DNA from: DASQLQ01 sp035629935
GTDB taxonomy: Bacteria > Actinomycetota > CADDZG01 > WHSQ01
NCBI GenBank assembly: GCA_035629935.1
Contig: DASQLQ010000141.1
Coordinates: 32,636 to 96,635, forward strand
Direction: 5' to 3'
Length of the DNA stretch: 64,000 bases
In this document: positions 1 to 8,744 of the stretch, in pieces
How positions within the stretch are numbered: the stretch's first letter is position 1
Layout of the letters: the number at the start of each line of letters is the position of its first letter
Translations under genes and position numbers: made by a program
The notes under the pieces: model-generated
Database searches by the model: none
Told to the model about the DNA's origin: nothing
The model's input: the letters and a program-made list of their open reading frames with translations, nothing else

Positions 1-1
1 C

Positions 2-3000
2 ACAAACAACGTCTTCCGCCGCTCGGTCGAGCAGAGAGCGAGCAACTCGGAATGGGTCTTCTACGAGGGTCCACCGACGGCGAACGGTCGGGCGGGCATC
101 CACCACGTCGAGGCTCGAACGTTCAAGGACATCTTCTGCCGCTTCCAGACGATGCGAGGTCACTACGTGCACCGGAAAGCGGGCTGGGACTGCCACGGCT
201 TGCCGGTCGAGGTAGAGGTCGAGAAAGAGCTCGGCATCACGCACAAACGGCAGATCGAGAACGAGATCGGTATCGAAGAGTTCGTCCGCCGGTGCAAAGA
301 GTCAGTACAGCGCTATGTGAAGGATTGGAATGCCCTGACCGAGCGGATCGGCTTCTGGGTCGACCTCGACGATGCCTACTGGACGATGGATCCGGAATAC
401 GTCGAAACAGTGTGGTGGATCCTCAAACAGATCTGGGACAAAGGCCTCCTCGAAGAGGACTTCAAGGTCGTTCCCTACTGCCCCCGCTGCGAGACGTCCC
501 TGTCGAGCCACGAACAACACATGACCGGCGCTTACAAGACCGTCACCGATCCCTCGCTCTACGTGCGATTCCCACTTGATGGCGAGCCCGACACCTCACT
601 GCTCGTCTGGACCACCACACCTTGGACATTGCTCGCCAACATGGCCGCCGCCGTGGGGCCGGACATCACGTACGTCAAGGTGGCCGACCCTCAGGCCCCC
701 GGACGCCATCTGCTCCTTGCCAAGGAGAGGGTCGAACCACTCTTGGGTGAGGGCACGGAGGTGTTGGAGGAGCTTGCCGGCGCAGATCTGATCGACAAGC
801 GCTACGTCCCGCCTTACGAATTCGTTCCTTCGGGAGAGCGAGGTCACAGGGTGCGCCCGGGCAACTTCGTAACGACCGAGGACGGAACCGGCATCGTTCA
901 TCTGGCTCCCTACGGGGAGGACGACATGGCGGTTGGCAAGCGGGACGACTTGCCCATCGTGCAGATGATCGACGGCTCGGGAAACGTCGTCGAGGGTGGG
1001 GGCCGGTTCGCAGGTCTGTGGATCAAGGATGCAGATCCGAGGATCATCGAAGACCTCACCGAGAAGGGACGTCTTTTCCGGGTCGAGGACTACGAGCACG
1101 CCTATCCGCACTGCTGGCGCTGCGGCACGCCACTCCTCTATTACGCGCGCAAGGACTGGTACATCCGGACCTCACAGATCAGGGACCAGCTCCAGGCGTC
1201 CAATGAAGATACGAACTGGCAACCGCCGAGCATCAAGTACGGGCGTTTCGGGGACTGGCTGGCGAACAACGTCGACTGGTCGCTGTCGCGGGATCGCTAC
1301 TGGGGCACACCTCTACCGATCTGGAGATGCGAGGAGCAGCACGCTGTGTGCGTGGGTTCCTTCGCCGAGCTCGGGGAACTGTCGAAGCGCGACATGGCCG
1401 GCTTCGACCCCCACCGGCCTCACGTCGATGACATCACTTTCCCCTGCCCCGAATGTGGCAAGGAATCGCAGCGCGTCAAAAGCGTGATCGACGCATGGTT
1501 CGACTCGGGCTCGATGCCCTTCGGCCAGTGGCACTACCCGTTCGAGAACGAAGACATCTTCGAACGCCGGTTCCCAGCGGATTTCATCTCGGAAGCGATC
1601 GACCAGACGCGCGGGTGGTTCTATTCGTTGCTCGCTGTGGCAACGCTCGTACAGGGTCGCAACTCGTACAAGAACTGCGTTGTGCTCGGACACATCATCG
1701 ACGCCGACGGTCGCAAGATGTCGAAGTCGCTCGGCAACATCATCGACCCCTGGAGTGTCTGCAACGCGCAGGGGGCCGATCCGCTGCGCTGGTACATGTT
1801 GACCGCCGGAACACCGTGGTCGCCGAGGCGTGTGGGCCCCGAGTTGATCGAAGAGCAGATGCGCAAGTACCTGCTGACGCTGTGGCACACCTATTCGTTC
1901 TGGGTGACGTACGCCTCCTTGGAGGATTTCGATCCCTCCACCCACAACGTGCCTCTGGCAGAGCGGTCTGAGCTCGATCGATGGATCCTTGCCGAGCTCG
2001 ACGACACGATCCGGGTGGCGACGGACTCTCTCGAAGACTTCGATCCCACGACCGGTGGACGACGTCTTGACCGATTCGTCGACGACCTCTCGAACTGGTA
2101 CGTGCGTCGCTCACGCCGGCGGTTCTGGAAATCGGGTGCCGATACCGACACGCAGGCGGCCTTTGTCACGCTGTGGGAGTGCCTGGTGGCGGTGTCTCAG
2201 TTGAGCGCTCCCTATACCCCCTTCGTCGCGGAGGAGCTCTACACGAATCTCACCGGCCCATTGCCCGATGCATCCGATTCGGTGCACATGAGTGACTGGC
2301 CCCAGCCGAATGACGATCGTCGGGACGACGAGCTGCGCCGAAAGATGCAACTTGCTCGTCGCGTCGCAGGCCTGGGGCGATCGGCCCGGACCGAGGCAAA
2401 GGTGCGGATCCGGCAACCACTGAGCAGGGCTTTGGTCCTGACCCCCAGCGCCGAAGCGGATGATCTTTTCAGCGTCCAGGAGTTGATCCAAGAAGAGCTC
2501 AATGTGAAGCAGGTCGCGCATGCCGACACCCTCGGTGATTTCGTTTCCTACGAGATAAAGCCCAACTTCAAGGCCCTCGGGCCCCGCTTCGGCGGACGGG
2601 TGAAAGACGTTGCAAAGGCGCTCGCGCGCGAGGACGCAGATTCACTAGCCGCGACCGCCGATGCCGAAGGGAAGGTCACGATCACACTCGACGGCGAGCC
2701 TGTCGAGCTCGACCGCAACGATCTAGACATCCGAGTACATCAGAAGGGGGATTTCCATGTGGCTCGAGAAGGCCCCTACGCCGTGGCACTGGACCTGACC
2801 CTTACCCCCGAACTGATCGCCGAAGGGACCGCACGCGAGGTGGTTCGAGCGATCCAGGACCTGCGAAAAAACTCGGGACTTGCGGTCGAGGATCGGATCC
2901 AACTGTGGGTGAACTCGGACACGGCAGCCATCAGCGCGGCGTTAGATGTGCACAAGGACTACATCGGATCCGAAGTGCTGGCACCGACGATCAATGTGGC

Positions 3001-3079
3001 CGACGCTCCCGGCGACGCCTACTCAACACTGCTCGAGGTTGATGGGGGCCGGGTGTCGATCGGGCTCGAGAAGGCCTAG
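2..3079 (+). CDS. ileS: Isoleucyl-tRNA synthetase, 5' end outside the window
   Basis: Charges tRNA-Ile with isoleucine in the cytoplasm. The frame is open from base 2 with no start, so the first codons lie upstream. The class I signature reads GPPTANG followed by GIHH (bases 74-109), the form seen in Thermus-type IleRS. The editing domain carries WTTTPWTLLAN near base 610. The second signature KMSKS lies near bases 1715-1730 within DGRKMSKSLGN. Cysteine pairs (CPRC, CWRC, CPEC) suggest metal sites, and WFDSGSMPFGQWHYP is a typical IleRS block. About 1025 codons are present, close to full length. It converges with the minus-strand division cluster, with a 3-base gap to the next gene. Confidence 0.97.
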   Translation, partial: TNNVFRRSVEQRASNSEWVFYEGPPTANGRAGIHHVEARTFKDIFCRFQTMRGHYVHRKAGWDCHGLPVEVEVEKELGITHKRQIENEIGIEEFVRRCKESVQRYVKDWNALTERIGFWVDLDDAYWTMDPEYVETVWWILKQIWDKGLLEEDFKVVPYCPRCETSLSSHEQHMTGAYKTVTDPSLYVRFPLDGEPDTSLLVWTTTPWTLLANMAAAVGPDITYVKVADPQAPGRHLLLAKERVEPLLGEGTEVLEELAGADLIDKRYVPPYEFVPSGERGHRVRPGNFVTTEDGTGIVHLAPYGEDDMAVGKRDDLPIVQMIDGSGNVVEGGGRFAGLWIKDADPRIIEDLTEKGRLFRVEDYEHAYPHCWRCGTPLLYYARKDWYIRTSQIRDQLQASNEDTNWQPPSIKYGRFGDWLANNVDWSLSRDRYWGTPLPIWRCEEQHAVCVGSFAELGELSKRDMAGFDPHRPHVDDITFPCPECGKESQRVKSVIDAWFDSGSMPFGQWHYPFENEDIFERRFPADFISEAIDQTRGWFYSLLAVATLVQGRNSYKNCVVLGHIIDADGRKMSKSLGNIIDPWSVCNAQGADPLRWYMLTAGTPWSPRRVGPELIEEQMRKYLLTLWHTYSFWVTYASLEDFDPSTHNVPLAERSELDRWILAELDDTIRVATDSLEDFDPTTGGRRLDRFVDDLSNWYVRRSRRRFWKSGADTDTQAAFVTLWECLVAVSQLSAPYTPFVAEELYTNLTGPLPDASDSVHMSDWPQPNDDRRDDELRRKMQLARRVAGLGRSARTEAKVRIRQPLSRALVLTPSAEADDLFSVQELIQEELNVKQVAHADTLGDFVSYEIKPNFKALGPRFGGRVKDVAKALAREDADSLAATADAEGKVTITLDGEPVELDRNDLDIRVHQKGDFHVAREGPYAVALDLTLTPELIAEGTAREVVRAIQDLRKNSGLAVEDRIQLWVNSDTAAISAALDVHKDYIGSEVLAPTINVADAPGDAYSTLLEVDGGRVSIGLEKA

Positions 3080-3082
3080 CTC

Positions 3083-3295
3083 TTATCCTTCATCGGAAGT
3101 GGGGGCCGGACGACGGCCGCCGCCACGGATCTCCTGCTTACTTCGTGAGTAGCCCAGCGCGAGAAGGATGCCGGCGCCGACGCTTGCTCCGATCGAGATC
3201 CAGATCAAGTTCGCCTCCGCGCTGATCCAGCCGAACACGAGCGCGATAGCCGATCCCGCTATCAGGAGCATCGAACCGCCGATCAGCGCGGTCAT
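3083..3295 (-). CDS. Small two-helix membrane protein, function unknown
   Basis: Predicts a 70-residue protein with two hydrophobic segments (about residues 5-22 and 28-48) and a basic, proline- and glycine-rich cytoplasmic tail. It begins 7 bases after the divIVA stop and points the same way, so it is likely the last gene of the divIVA end of the division cluster. I do not recognise a named family. The helical pattern and tight spacing make it a probable real gene; no function can be assigned. Confidence 0.6.
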   Translation of the reverse strand: MTALIGGSMLLIAGSAIALVFGWISAEANLIWISIGASVGAGILLALGYSRSKQEIRGGGRRPAPTSDEG

Positions 3296-3302
3296 CTAGG
3301 TA

Positions 3303-4160
3303 TTAGGCCCAGTCGTCGACGCGCTTCTTGAAGAGGCGACGCTTGCGACGTCCTTCGACGGCTGCGGCATCGTCGTCGAACGGCCGGAAATCGTCGAGCG
3401 AAGCCGCGTCTTCATCGGGTCGAGGGAGACTGTCGAAGACCGTCGACTCCTCCGAGTCCAACTCGTAGACGGTGCCGTCCTCGGAGGCCTCCTCCTGCAC
3501 GACCTGGATCTGTTCGGCGACGTCCTGCGGTCGAACGTCTTCTTCAGCCGGCGCCTCCGGGGACGCGGACGCTTCAACCGGAGCCTGCTGTTGCACGGGA
3601 GCTTGTGTGACGGGGAACTCGGGCTCGTCGACGATCGGACGTTGTTGTTTCTCGCTGAGTGTCGAAAGGGCGGTGAGCTGCTGCTCGAGAAACACTTGCA
3701 GGCGCTTCTTGATCGCGTTCTCGAAGGACTCCAACCGCACGAGGGATTCATCGAGCTCGCTCTTGCGTGATCGATACCGGTGGTTGATCTGGTCGAGCTG
3801 GCGGCGAACCTCTTCTTCGGCCCCCGCGACCCGGCCCTCGATGTCGTGATCCGTTGCCTGGATCTTCTCCCTGGCCTCAGAGATGATCTTCTCGGCTTGG
3901 GCTTTCGCTTCGGCGATCGACTGGTCCGCTGTCTGCTGCGCGTTGAGGAGCGTCTTCTTCAACATCTCCTCCGTCGAACGAGACGAATGAGCTGTCTCCT
4001 CCAGTTCACGCACGCGATTGCGGAGAGCGTCGTTCTCGCGCGTAAGACGTTCGATCGTCCCGGCGAGATCGTCCAGGAAGTCGTCGACTTCTTCCTGGTT
4101 GTAGCCACGCCAGGCGTCGTGGAATTGCTGTTCCTGAATATCTCGAGCACTAACTTCCAC
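3303..4160 (-). CDS. divIVA: DivIVA-family polar growth / division-site protein (Wag31-like)
   Basis: A cytoplasmic coiled-coil scaffold that senses negative membrane curvature and, in actinobacteria, organises polar growth or septation. The N-terminus (residues 1-60) has the DivIVA block with the WRGYNQEEVDDFLDDL motif. A long charged coiled coil follows to about residue 165, then an acidic proline- and alanine-rich tail. At 285 residues it fits the actinobacterial range. The start is GTG at 4158-4160, chosen because AGGAGG (4169-4174) sits 8 bases upstream. Its place after yggT and sepF is the standard actinobacterial order. Confidence 0.95.
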   Translation of the reverse strand: MEVSARDIQEQQFHDAWRGYNQEEVDDFLDDLAGTIERLTRENDALRNRVRELEETAHSSRSTEEMLKKTLLNAQQTADQSIAEAKAQAEKIISEAREKIQATDHDIEGRVAGAEEEVRRQLDQINHRYRSRKSELDESLVRLESFENAIKKRLQVFLEQQLTALSTLSEKQQRPIVDEPEFPVTQAPVQQQAPVEASASPEAPAEEDVRPQDVAEQIQVVQEEASEDGTVYELDSEESTVFDSLPRPDEDAASLDDFRPFDDDAAAVEGRRKRRLFKKRVDDWA

Positions 4161-4222
4161 TGAGATCGCCTCCTAAACCGAGTATCCCAGAACCATCCAC
4201 CAAGACGGCGGTGATTTCCCGG

Positions 4223-4483
4223 CTATCTGCACCCCAAGGCGCTCTGAATGATCCTCAGGAGGATGAAGATGAATATGGGCGAGAGGTCGAAACCGCCCAT
4301 AGGCGGGATGTAACGACGGAACAGTCCCATCACCGGCTCGGTGAGGTCGTAGATCACCCGCACGACTGGGTCGAAGGAGGGGGGAGGCGACCAGGCCATC
4401 GTGAGCCAGGAAAGGATGATCCTCAGGATCATGACCACGTAATAGGCGTAGATGGCGATGCACAGGATGCCCAGGGGATTCAT
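4223..4483 (-). CDS. YggT family membrane protein
   Basis: An 86-residue integral membrane protein with two hydrophobic segments, about residues 3-32 and 62-84. Between them lies the family block with DPVVRVIYDLTEPVMGLFRRYIPP, given here only as the key residues DLTEP (about 46-50) and the RRYIPP turn. YggT proteins are usually encoded between sepF and divIVA and have been linked to division and osmotic tolerance, but the biochemical role is unknown. The start ATG is at 4481-4483, 6 bases after the sepF stop, so the two are probably cotranscribed. Confidence 0.9.
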   Translation of the reverse strand: MNPLGILCIAIYAYYVVMILRIILSWLTMAWSPPPSFDPVVRVIYDLTEPVMGLFRRYIPPMGGFDLSPIFIFILLRIIQSALGCR

Positions 4484-4489
4484 TAAGGC

Positions 4490-4957
4490 TCAAGCTTGAT
4501 TGAAGAAGCCCCGCTCCTCCAAGAACCGGCGGCGCTCCTCAGCCGATACCTGGACGCCGTTCGGGGTGATCAGGAAAACGTTGTCGGCGGCCGGTTGCAT
4601 CGAGCCTGCGAGGCCGTAGGCCAACCCGCTCGCGAAGTCGATCAGTCGTCGTCGCAGCACCGCATCGACACCCTGCAGATTCATGATCACGGAGAACCCG
4701 TCCCGGAACTTGTCCCCCACCTCTTGGGCGTCGTTGAACGTCGACGGCATCACCAGGTGGAACATCGCAGGAGGCGCAGTGGGAAGCGGCCGGACGACGC
4801 CCTCGGGGCCCCCGGGGTTCGCGCGGGGAGTGGCCCGGGGTCCCGCCGCCCGTCGTGGAGCCGCGGGTTCGGGCTCGAGATCGTCGTAATAGTCATCGAG
4901 CTCGTCGTCCTCAACGAGCCCTAGATATATGAGTGTCTTTCTCCAGATCCCCGCCAT
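4490..4957 (-). CDS. sepF: SepF, FtsZ membrane anchor
   Basis: SepF binds the FtsZ C-terminal peptide and tethers it to the membrane through an N-terminal amphipathic helix. This 155-residue protein has that helix (MAGIWRKTLIYLGL), an acidic Tyr/Asp-rich and Pro/Ala-rich linker (about 15-60), and the globular SepF fold (about 65-145) with the MPSTFNDAQEVGDKF and NLQGVD blocks. Length and order are normal. It lies between yggS and yggT on the same strand, as in most actinobacteria. No FtsA is seen in the window, in line with SepF being the main anchor in this group. Confidence 0.95.
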   Translation of the reverse strand: MAGIWRKTLIYLGLVEDDELDDYYDDLEPEPAAPRRAAGPRATPRANPGGPEGVVRPLPTAPPAMFHLVMPSTFNDAQEVGDKFRDGFSVIMNLQGVDAVLRRRLIDFASGLAYGLAGSMQPAADNVFLITPNGVQVSAEERRRFLEERGFFNQA

Positions 4958-4996
4958 GCCCGAAGACTAACCCGCGACCCCAGCCTTCCCCTGGAC

Positions 4997-5686
4997 TTAT
5001 AGGGACCTGTGGCGGGGTCCGAAGATGGCCTCGCCAACCCGGACGATCGTTGCGCCTTCCTCGACCGCGACCTCGAAGTCGCGCGTCATCCCCATCGAGA
5101 GCTCCGCCGCCCCCGGGAGTTGGGCGATCAGAACCTGGGAGAGATCCGCCAACTCTCTGAAGTACGGGCGGGCTTCTTCGGGGTCCTCGGAGAAGGGGGC
5201 CATCGTCATCAGACCTTTGACCTCGATGCCCTCGAGCTCGTCGACCTCCTGGGCGAGGGCGATCGCTTGTGCCGGATCGGCACCATGCTTGGCGGACTCC
5301 CGCGCGACGTTGACTTCGACCAGTACCTGTTGGGTCTTGCCGACCGAACGCGCACGCCGGGCGATCGCCTCGGCTACGCCATACCGATCGACGGAGTGGA
5401 TCAACGTCGCGATGCCGGCCACATAGCGAACCTTGTTCGTCTGCAAGTGGCCGACGAAATGCCACCGCACCCGATCACCGAGAACCGCGTACTTCTCTTT
5501 CAGTTCCTGAGCGCGGCTCTCGCCGAGATCCTTGAGGCCGGCTTCGGCGGCTCGAACGATCACATCTGCCGGAAACGTCTTCCCGACGGCAACGCAGGTG
5601 ACCGAAGCAGCAGCTCGCTCGGACCGGCCGGCGGCGGCTCCTATCCGGCTGAGCACCTCATCGTGATTTGCCTTCAGATCCATCAT
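4997..5686 (-). CDS. yggS: YggS/PLPBP pyridoxal phosphate homeostasis protein
   Basis: A single-domain TIM-barrel protein that binds pyridoxal 5'-phosphate and buffers cellular PLP; it has no known catalytic activity. The PLP lysine lies in the CVAVGKTFPAD block near residue 35. WHFVGHLQTNKVR (about 75-87) and the phosphate-binding SMGMTRDFEVAV near the C-terminus are diagnostic. It has 229 residues, the usual length. The start is one of two adjacent Met codons, and the pgeF stop lies immediately before it. Genes of this family sit beside sepF and ftsZ in many Gram-positive genomes. Confidence 0.95.
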   Translation of the reverse strand: MMDLKANHDEVLSRIGAAAGRSERAAASVTCVAVGKTFPADVIVRAAEAGLKDLGESRAQELKEKYAVLGDRVRWHFVGHLQTNKVRYVAGIATLIHSVDRYGVAEAIARRARSVGKTQQVLVEVNVARESAKHGADPAQAIALAQEVDELEGIEVKGLMTMAPFSEDPEEARPYFRELADLSQVLIAQLPGAAELSMGMTRDFEVAVEEGATIVRVGEAIFGPRHRSL

Positions 5687-6421
5687 TCAGAGGAGAGCCA
5701 CGAGGCCGCTCTGGCGGCCGGTGGTGCCGTCACGTCGATAAGAGAAGTATCTCGGGTTGCACGACGTGCAGTCGGGCGCTGCCGCGATCCTCTCCACGCC
5801 GGCTCGCTTCAGAGCGACGTAAGCGGCGCGAGCAGGATCCACGTGCCAGGAATCCGCGATCGGAAGATTGCGTTCTTCGAACGCCGAAACGACATCGGGA
5901 CCGACTTCGTAACAGCAGGCATGGATAGAGGGTCCGATCCACGCAGCCTTCGGCGTCTCGACGGCGGCGATCCCTTTTTCGATCGCGCCGGCGACGATCC
6001 CTCGCCATCCCGCGTGGACGGCGGCCACTTTGTCCTCTCCCAGAAGCATGACCGGCACGCAATCGGCGGTCAGGACGCTGACGGCGACACCCGGTTCGCT
6101 CGCTACAAGGACGTCACCGGGCTCGTCCTGGTCGACGTCCCCCCCGGCCTCGATCACATCGGCTCCATGGACCTGTCGTGCGAGAACGAGGGAGTCGGGG
6201 CTCAGGCCCACAGCGCGCGTCAGTCGCCTTCGGTTCTCCGTGACGGAGTCCGGAGAGTCCCCTTCGCGCCAGGACAGGTTGAGTGATTCGAAGGGGGCTG
6301 GGCTGACGCCACCGATGCGGCTGCTGAATGCGATTACGACACCTTGCTCGCGAGCAGCGCTATCGACGAGGAGATCGACACCTTCGCTGGTGATGTGGTC
6401 GAGGCTCGGATCCAGGTTCAT
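5687..6421 (-). CDS. pgeF: PgeF / YfiH-type laccase-domain protein (peptidoglycan editing factor)
   Basis: Members of this family (older name: multicopper polyphenol oxidase) are purine nucleoside phosphorylase/adenosine deaminase-like enzymes; in E. coli, YfiH removes mis-incorporated residues from peptidoglycan precursors. Visible motifs are FSSRIGGVS near the N-terminus, the zinc-site blocks ARQVHGADV and LTADCVPVML, and AVHAGWRGIVAG (the second His and Trp-Arg signature). ATG at 6419-6421 gives 244 residues. ATG at 6437-6439 is an equally possible start; neither has a clear ribosome-binding site. The frame stays open through the tandem repeat further upstream, but that is judged non-coding. 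Confidence 0.88.
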   Translation of the reverse strand: MNLDPSLDHITSEGVDLLVDSAAREQGVVIAFSSRIGGVSPAPFESLNLSWREGDSPDSVTENRRRLTRAVGLSPDSLVLARQVHGADVIEAGGDVDQDEPGDVLVASEPGVAVSVLTADCVPVMLLGEDKVAAVHAGWRGIVAGAIEKGIAAVETPKAAWIGPSIHACCYEVGPDVVSAFEERNLPIADSWHVDPARAAYVALKRAGVERIAAAPDCTSCNPRYFSYRRDGTTGRQSGLVALL

Positions 6422-6440
6422 GACCTGATTGTCGAGCATC

Positions 6441-6502
6441 CAACGCACAGGTGATGGACTCGGCCATCGGCCAACGCACAGGTGATGGACTCGGCCATCG
6501 GC
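6441..6502. repeat. 31-bp tandem duplication in the ftsZ-pgeF intergenic region
   Basis: Bases 6441-6471 and 6472-6502 are identical 31-bp units, followed by a 7-base start of a third copy. Each unit contains GATGG-ACTCGG-CCATC, a short hairpin. The repeat lies between the ftsZ terminator and the pgeF start, so it is probably in the pgeF leader or is untranscribed spacer. A similar GATGG...CCATCGGC hairpin recurs near 44545. Confidence 0.85.
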
Positions 6503-6508
6503 CAACGC

Positions 6509-6540
6509 AAAAGGCGGGACCGGCTGATGCCGGCCCCGCC
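6509..6540 (-). terminator. Intrinsic terminator after ftsZ
   Basis: On the minus strand a 12-bp GC-rich stem (6540-6529 pairing with 6524-6513, one G-U pair) with a 4-base loop is followed at once by TTTT (6512-6509). It starts 25 bases past the ftsZ stop. This should end most transcripts of the mur-fts cluster and separate ftsZ from pgeF. Confidence 0.85.
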
Positions 6541-6564
6541 CCGGGGAAGTTTCTGCGGCTCCTT

Positions 6565-7680
6565 CTATTCGTTACGAAGGAACGATGGGATGTCGAGGTC
6601 CTCTTCTGCGTCGAAGACCAATCTCTCCCGCTCGGTCTCGCCCAGGAACGCAGGCTCTGCGGCCTCGTCCACGGACGGGATCGAGAAGATCTCCTCCTCG
6701 GGCCGCACGAGAGTGTCCGCCTCGAGCTGCCCCCAGCGGTCGAACCCGGCTGCGATAACCGTGACGCGCACCTCGTCGCCGAGGGTGTCGTCGATCACCA
6801 TTCCGTAGATGATGTTGGCGTCTGGGTGAGCCGATTTGGAGATGATGCTCGCCGCCTCGTTCACCTCGTACATGCCAAGATCGGATCCACCGGCAACGTT
6901 GATCAAAACGCCTCGCGCTCCGTCGATCGAAGCCTCGAGCAGTGGCGACGAGATGGCTGCTTTCGCCGCTTCCGATGCCCGGTCGTCACCGCGTGCCTGA
7001 CCGATCCCCATCAGGGAAGAACCGGCGTCCGTCATGACTGCACGTACGTCCGCGAAGTCGAGGTTGATCAGGCCGGGCGTGGTGATGAGATCGGTGATCC
7101 CCTGCACGCCCTGGAGGAGCACTTCGTCGGCCATGCGGAACGCCTCGAGGACCGAAGTGGTTTCGTCACCGACATCGAGCAACCGGTCGTTCGGGATGAC
7201 GATCAAGGTATCGACCTTGTCCTTCAGGTTCGCGATCCCTTGTTCCGCTCGCACGGCACGCTGCCGTCCCTCGAAAGTGAACGGACGCGTTACGACACCG
7301 ATCGTGAGAGCTCCGATCGATTTGGCGATCTCGGCCACGATCGGGGCTCCGCCCGTTCCGGTTCCGCCGCCTTTGCCGGCGGTGATGAACACCATGTCGG
7401 ATCCTTTGAGTACCTCTTCGATCTCGTCACGGTGCTCCTCTGCTGCTTGCCGGCCCACCTCGGGGTCGGCACCGGCACCCAGTCCTCGGGTGAGGTCACG
7501 TCCGATGTCCAGCTTGACGTCGGCGTCGGACATCAGCAGTGCCTGAGCATCCGTGTTGACCGCGATGAACTCGACACCCTTCAGACCGACCTCGATCATC
7601 CGGTTGACGGCATTCACACCGCCCCCACCGATCCCGACGACCTTGATCACGGCGAGATAATTCTGTGGTCCAGTTGCCAC
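6565..7680 (-). CDS. ftsZ: Cell division GTPase FtsZ
   Basis: The tubulin homologue that forms the Z ring. The GTP-binding G-box GGGTGTG is at residues 104-110 and the T7 loop NLDFADV at about 206-212. The C-terminus ends in DLDIPSFLR, the peptide that binds SepF and other anchors. GTG at 7678-7680 is chosen as start because AGGAGG (7685-7690) stands 4 bases before it; an upstream in-frame ATG at 7702-7704 would overlap this site. The product is 371 residues, normal for the family. It follows ftsQ after a 197-base gap that holds promoter-like sequence, so it can be expressed apart from the mur genes. Confidence 0.97.
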   Translation of the reverse strand: MATGPQNYLAVIKVVGIGGGGVNAVNRMIEVGLKGVEFIAVNTDAQALLMSDADVKLDIGRDLTRGLGAGADPEVGRQAAEEHRDEIEEVLKGSDMVFITAGKGGGTGTGGAPIVAEIAKSIGALTIGVVTRPFTFEGRQRAVRAEQGIANLKDKVDTLIVIPNDRLLDVGDETTSVLEAFRMADEVLLQGVQGITDLITTPGLINLDFADVRAVMTDAGSSLMGIGQARGDDRASEAAKAAISSPLLEASIDGARGVLINVAGGSDLGMYEVNEAASIISKSAHPDANIIYGMVIDDTLGDEVRVTVIAAGFDRWGQLEADTLVRPEEEIFSIPSVDEAAEPAFLGETERERLVFDAEEDLDIPSFLRNE

Positions 7681-7830
7681 TTTTCCTCCTTCCTCACCCT
7701 TCAAGTGCGACTTGATGCTTCAAGGGTTGCTGCTGCCTTCTGTGCATCTGCCCAGGTCAACAGGGGTTTCTATGTTGCTTACCCTAAACTTGAGGCTTAG
7801 AGTTATGTCAACCTGTACCAATGGTTGAGC

Positions 7831-7858
7831 AATATAGCAGTTGACCGGCGCACGTCAA
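7831..7858 (-). promoter_or_regulatory. Candidate ftsZ promoter
   Basis: On the minus strand TTGACG (7858-7853) is followed after 16 bases by TATATT (7836-7831), a good sigma-70/SigA-like match about 150 bases before the ftsZ start. A second TTGACA (7811-7806) lies further down but has only a poor -10 (TTTAGG) at the right distance. This fits a separate, stronger promoter for ftsZ. Confidence 0.55.
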
Positions 7859-7877
7859 CCAACTAGCGGCGCGCGAA

Positions 7878-8744
7878 CTAGGGAGTGGGCGTGGGTGTAA
7901 CGGCAGAAGTGGGCGCCGGAGGCGCGGTCGGTGTTGGCGAAACGCTGGGCGAAGCAAGTGGTGAGATGGCCGGATTGGTCGGCACCCGGATGTCGATGTA
8001 TGACGCCCGCATCCCGCGCTCCTTCATCCTCTGTAGTAGCGCCAGCAGGACCCGGCGCTTGGCCATCCGGTCCCGCGAGGAGCCGTAACGAACCAGGGTG
8101 TGGTCGGCGAACGAGAACGAGATGCGCTCGTCGGAGGGGGCGAACAGAGCCACGATGTTCTTGCGGAGTCGACGCGGCAACGAGCGCCACACCTTCAGGC
8201 CTCCGACGACACCTTTGTGAGTCATCTGCTCCCCCGGTTCCAGCTCCCCCGTGATCGCACCGCTCAGGATGGGGAGGCTCTCTGCCGCCCGACCTTTCTG
8301 GAGGACGCGGCCGTGCGCATCGATCGTCCAACGACCTGAAGGGATCTCGATCACCAAAGCCGGCTCGCGCTCTTCGATCCTCACGCGGACGGTGTCTGGG
8401 AGGCGTCGGTCGATCTCGGCATCCGCAACCCACGGAAGTTCGAGGATCTCCTGCTCCAGGTCCTCCGTCGAGAGAAGGAGGAGGTTGTCTGCCTCATCGA
8501 GCCCCGCGACTTCTGCGACCTGTGCCGACGTCGTGTGTTGCGCGCCGACAACCCGCACGTGCTTGACCCTCAGTAACGGGGAGAAGAACGCTCCCCAGAT
8601 CGCCGCCCCCGTGAGACCGAGTGCAGCGATCGTGCTGATCGTTCGTTTTCGATGCGATCGCTCCACGGCCCGACGGCGGCGTGAGAAGCGTGGATCGGTG
8701 CTGATCCGCTCGGGGCGGGGAGCGGGTCCCCCGGAACGGCTCAC
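7878..8744 (-). CDS. ftsQ: Division protein FtsQ/DivIB with proline-rich tail
   Basis: A bitopic membrane protein that links early and late divisome parts. It has a basic cytoplasmic N-terminus (residues 1-33), one membrane helix (about 34-54), a POTRA domain (about 57-125, with VKHVRVVGAQHTTSAQV) and the FtsQ beta domain to about 255. The last 30 residues are Pro, Thr and Ser repeats, unusual for FtsQ and probably an extracellular disordered tail. It has 288 residues. Its start overlaps the murB stop by 4 bases, implying translational coupling. Confidence 0.92.
   Translation of the reverse strand: MSRSGGPAPRPERISTDPRFSRRRRAVERSHRKRTISTIAALGLTGAAIWGAFFSPLLRVKHVRVVGAQHTTSAQVAEVAGLDEADNLLLLSTEDLEQEILELPWVADAEIDRRLPDTVRVRIEEREPALVIEIPSGRWTIDAHGRVLQKGRAAESLPILSGAITGELEPGEQMTHKGVVGGLKVWRSLPRRLRKNIVALFAPSDERISFSFADHTLVRYGSSRDRMAKRRVLLALLQRMKERGMRASYIDIRVPTNPAISPLASPSVSPTPTAPPAPTSAVTPTPTP

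Noticed and set aside
6451..7800. Open frame of about 450 codons on the + strand opposite ftsZ
   Set aside because: It is the antisense shadow of ftsZ, with composition imposed by the coding strand, no ribosome-binding site and no recognisable protein motif.
7783..7811. A second ftsZ promoter at TTGACA
   Set aside because: The -35 is perfect but the hexamer 17 bases on (TTTAGG) is a poor -10, so it is not listed as a feature.
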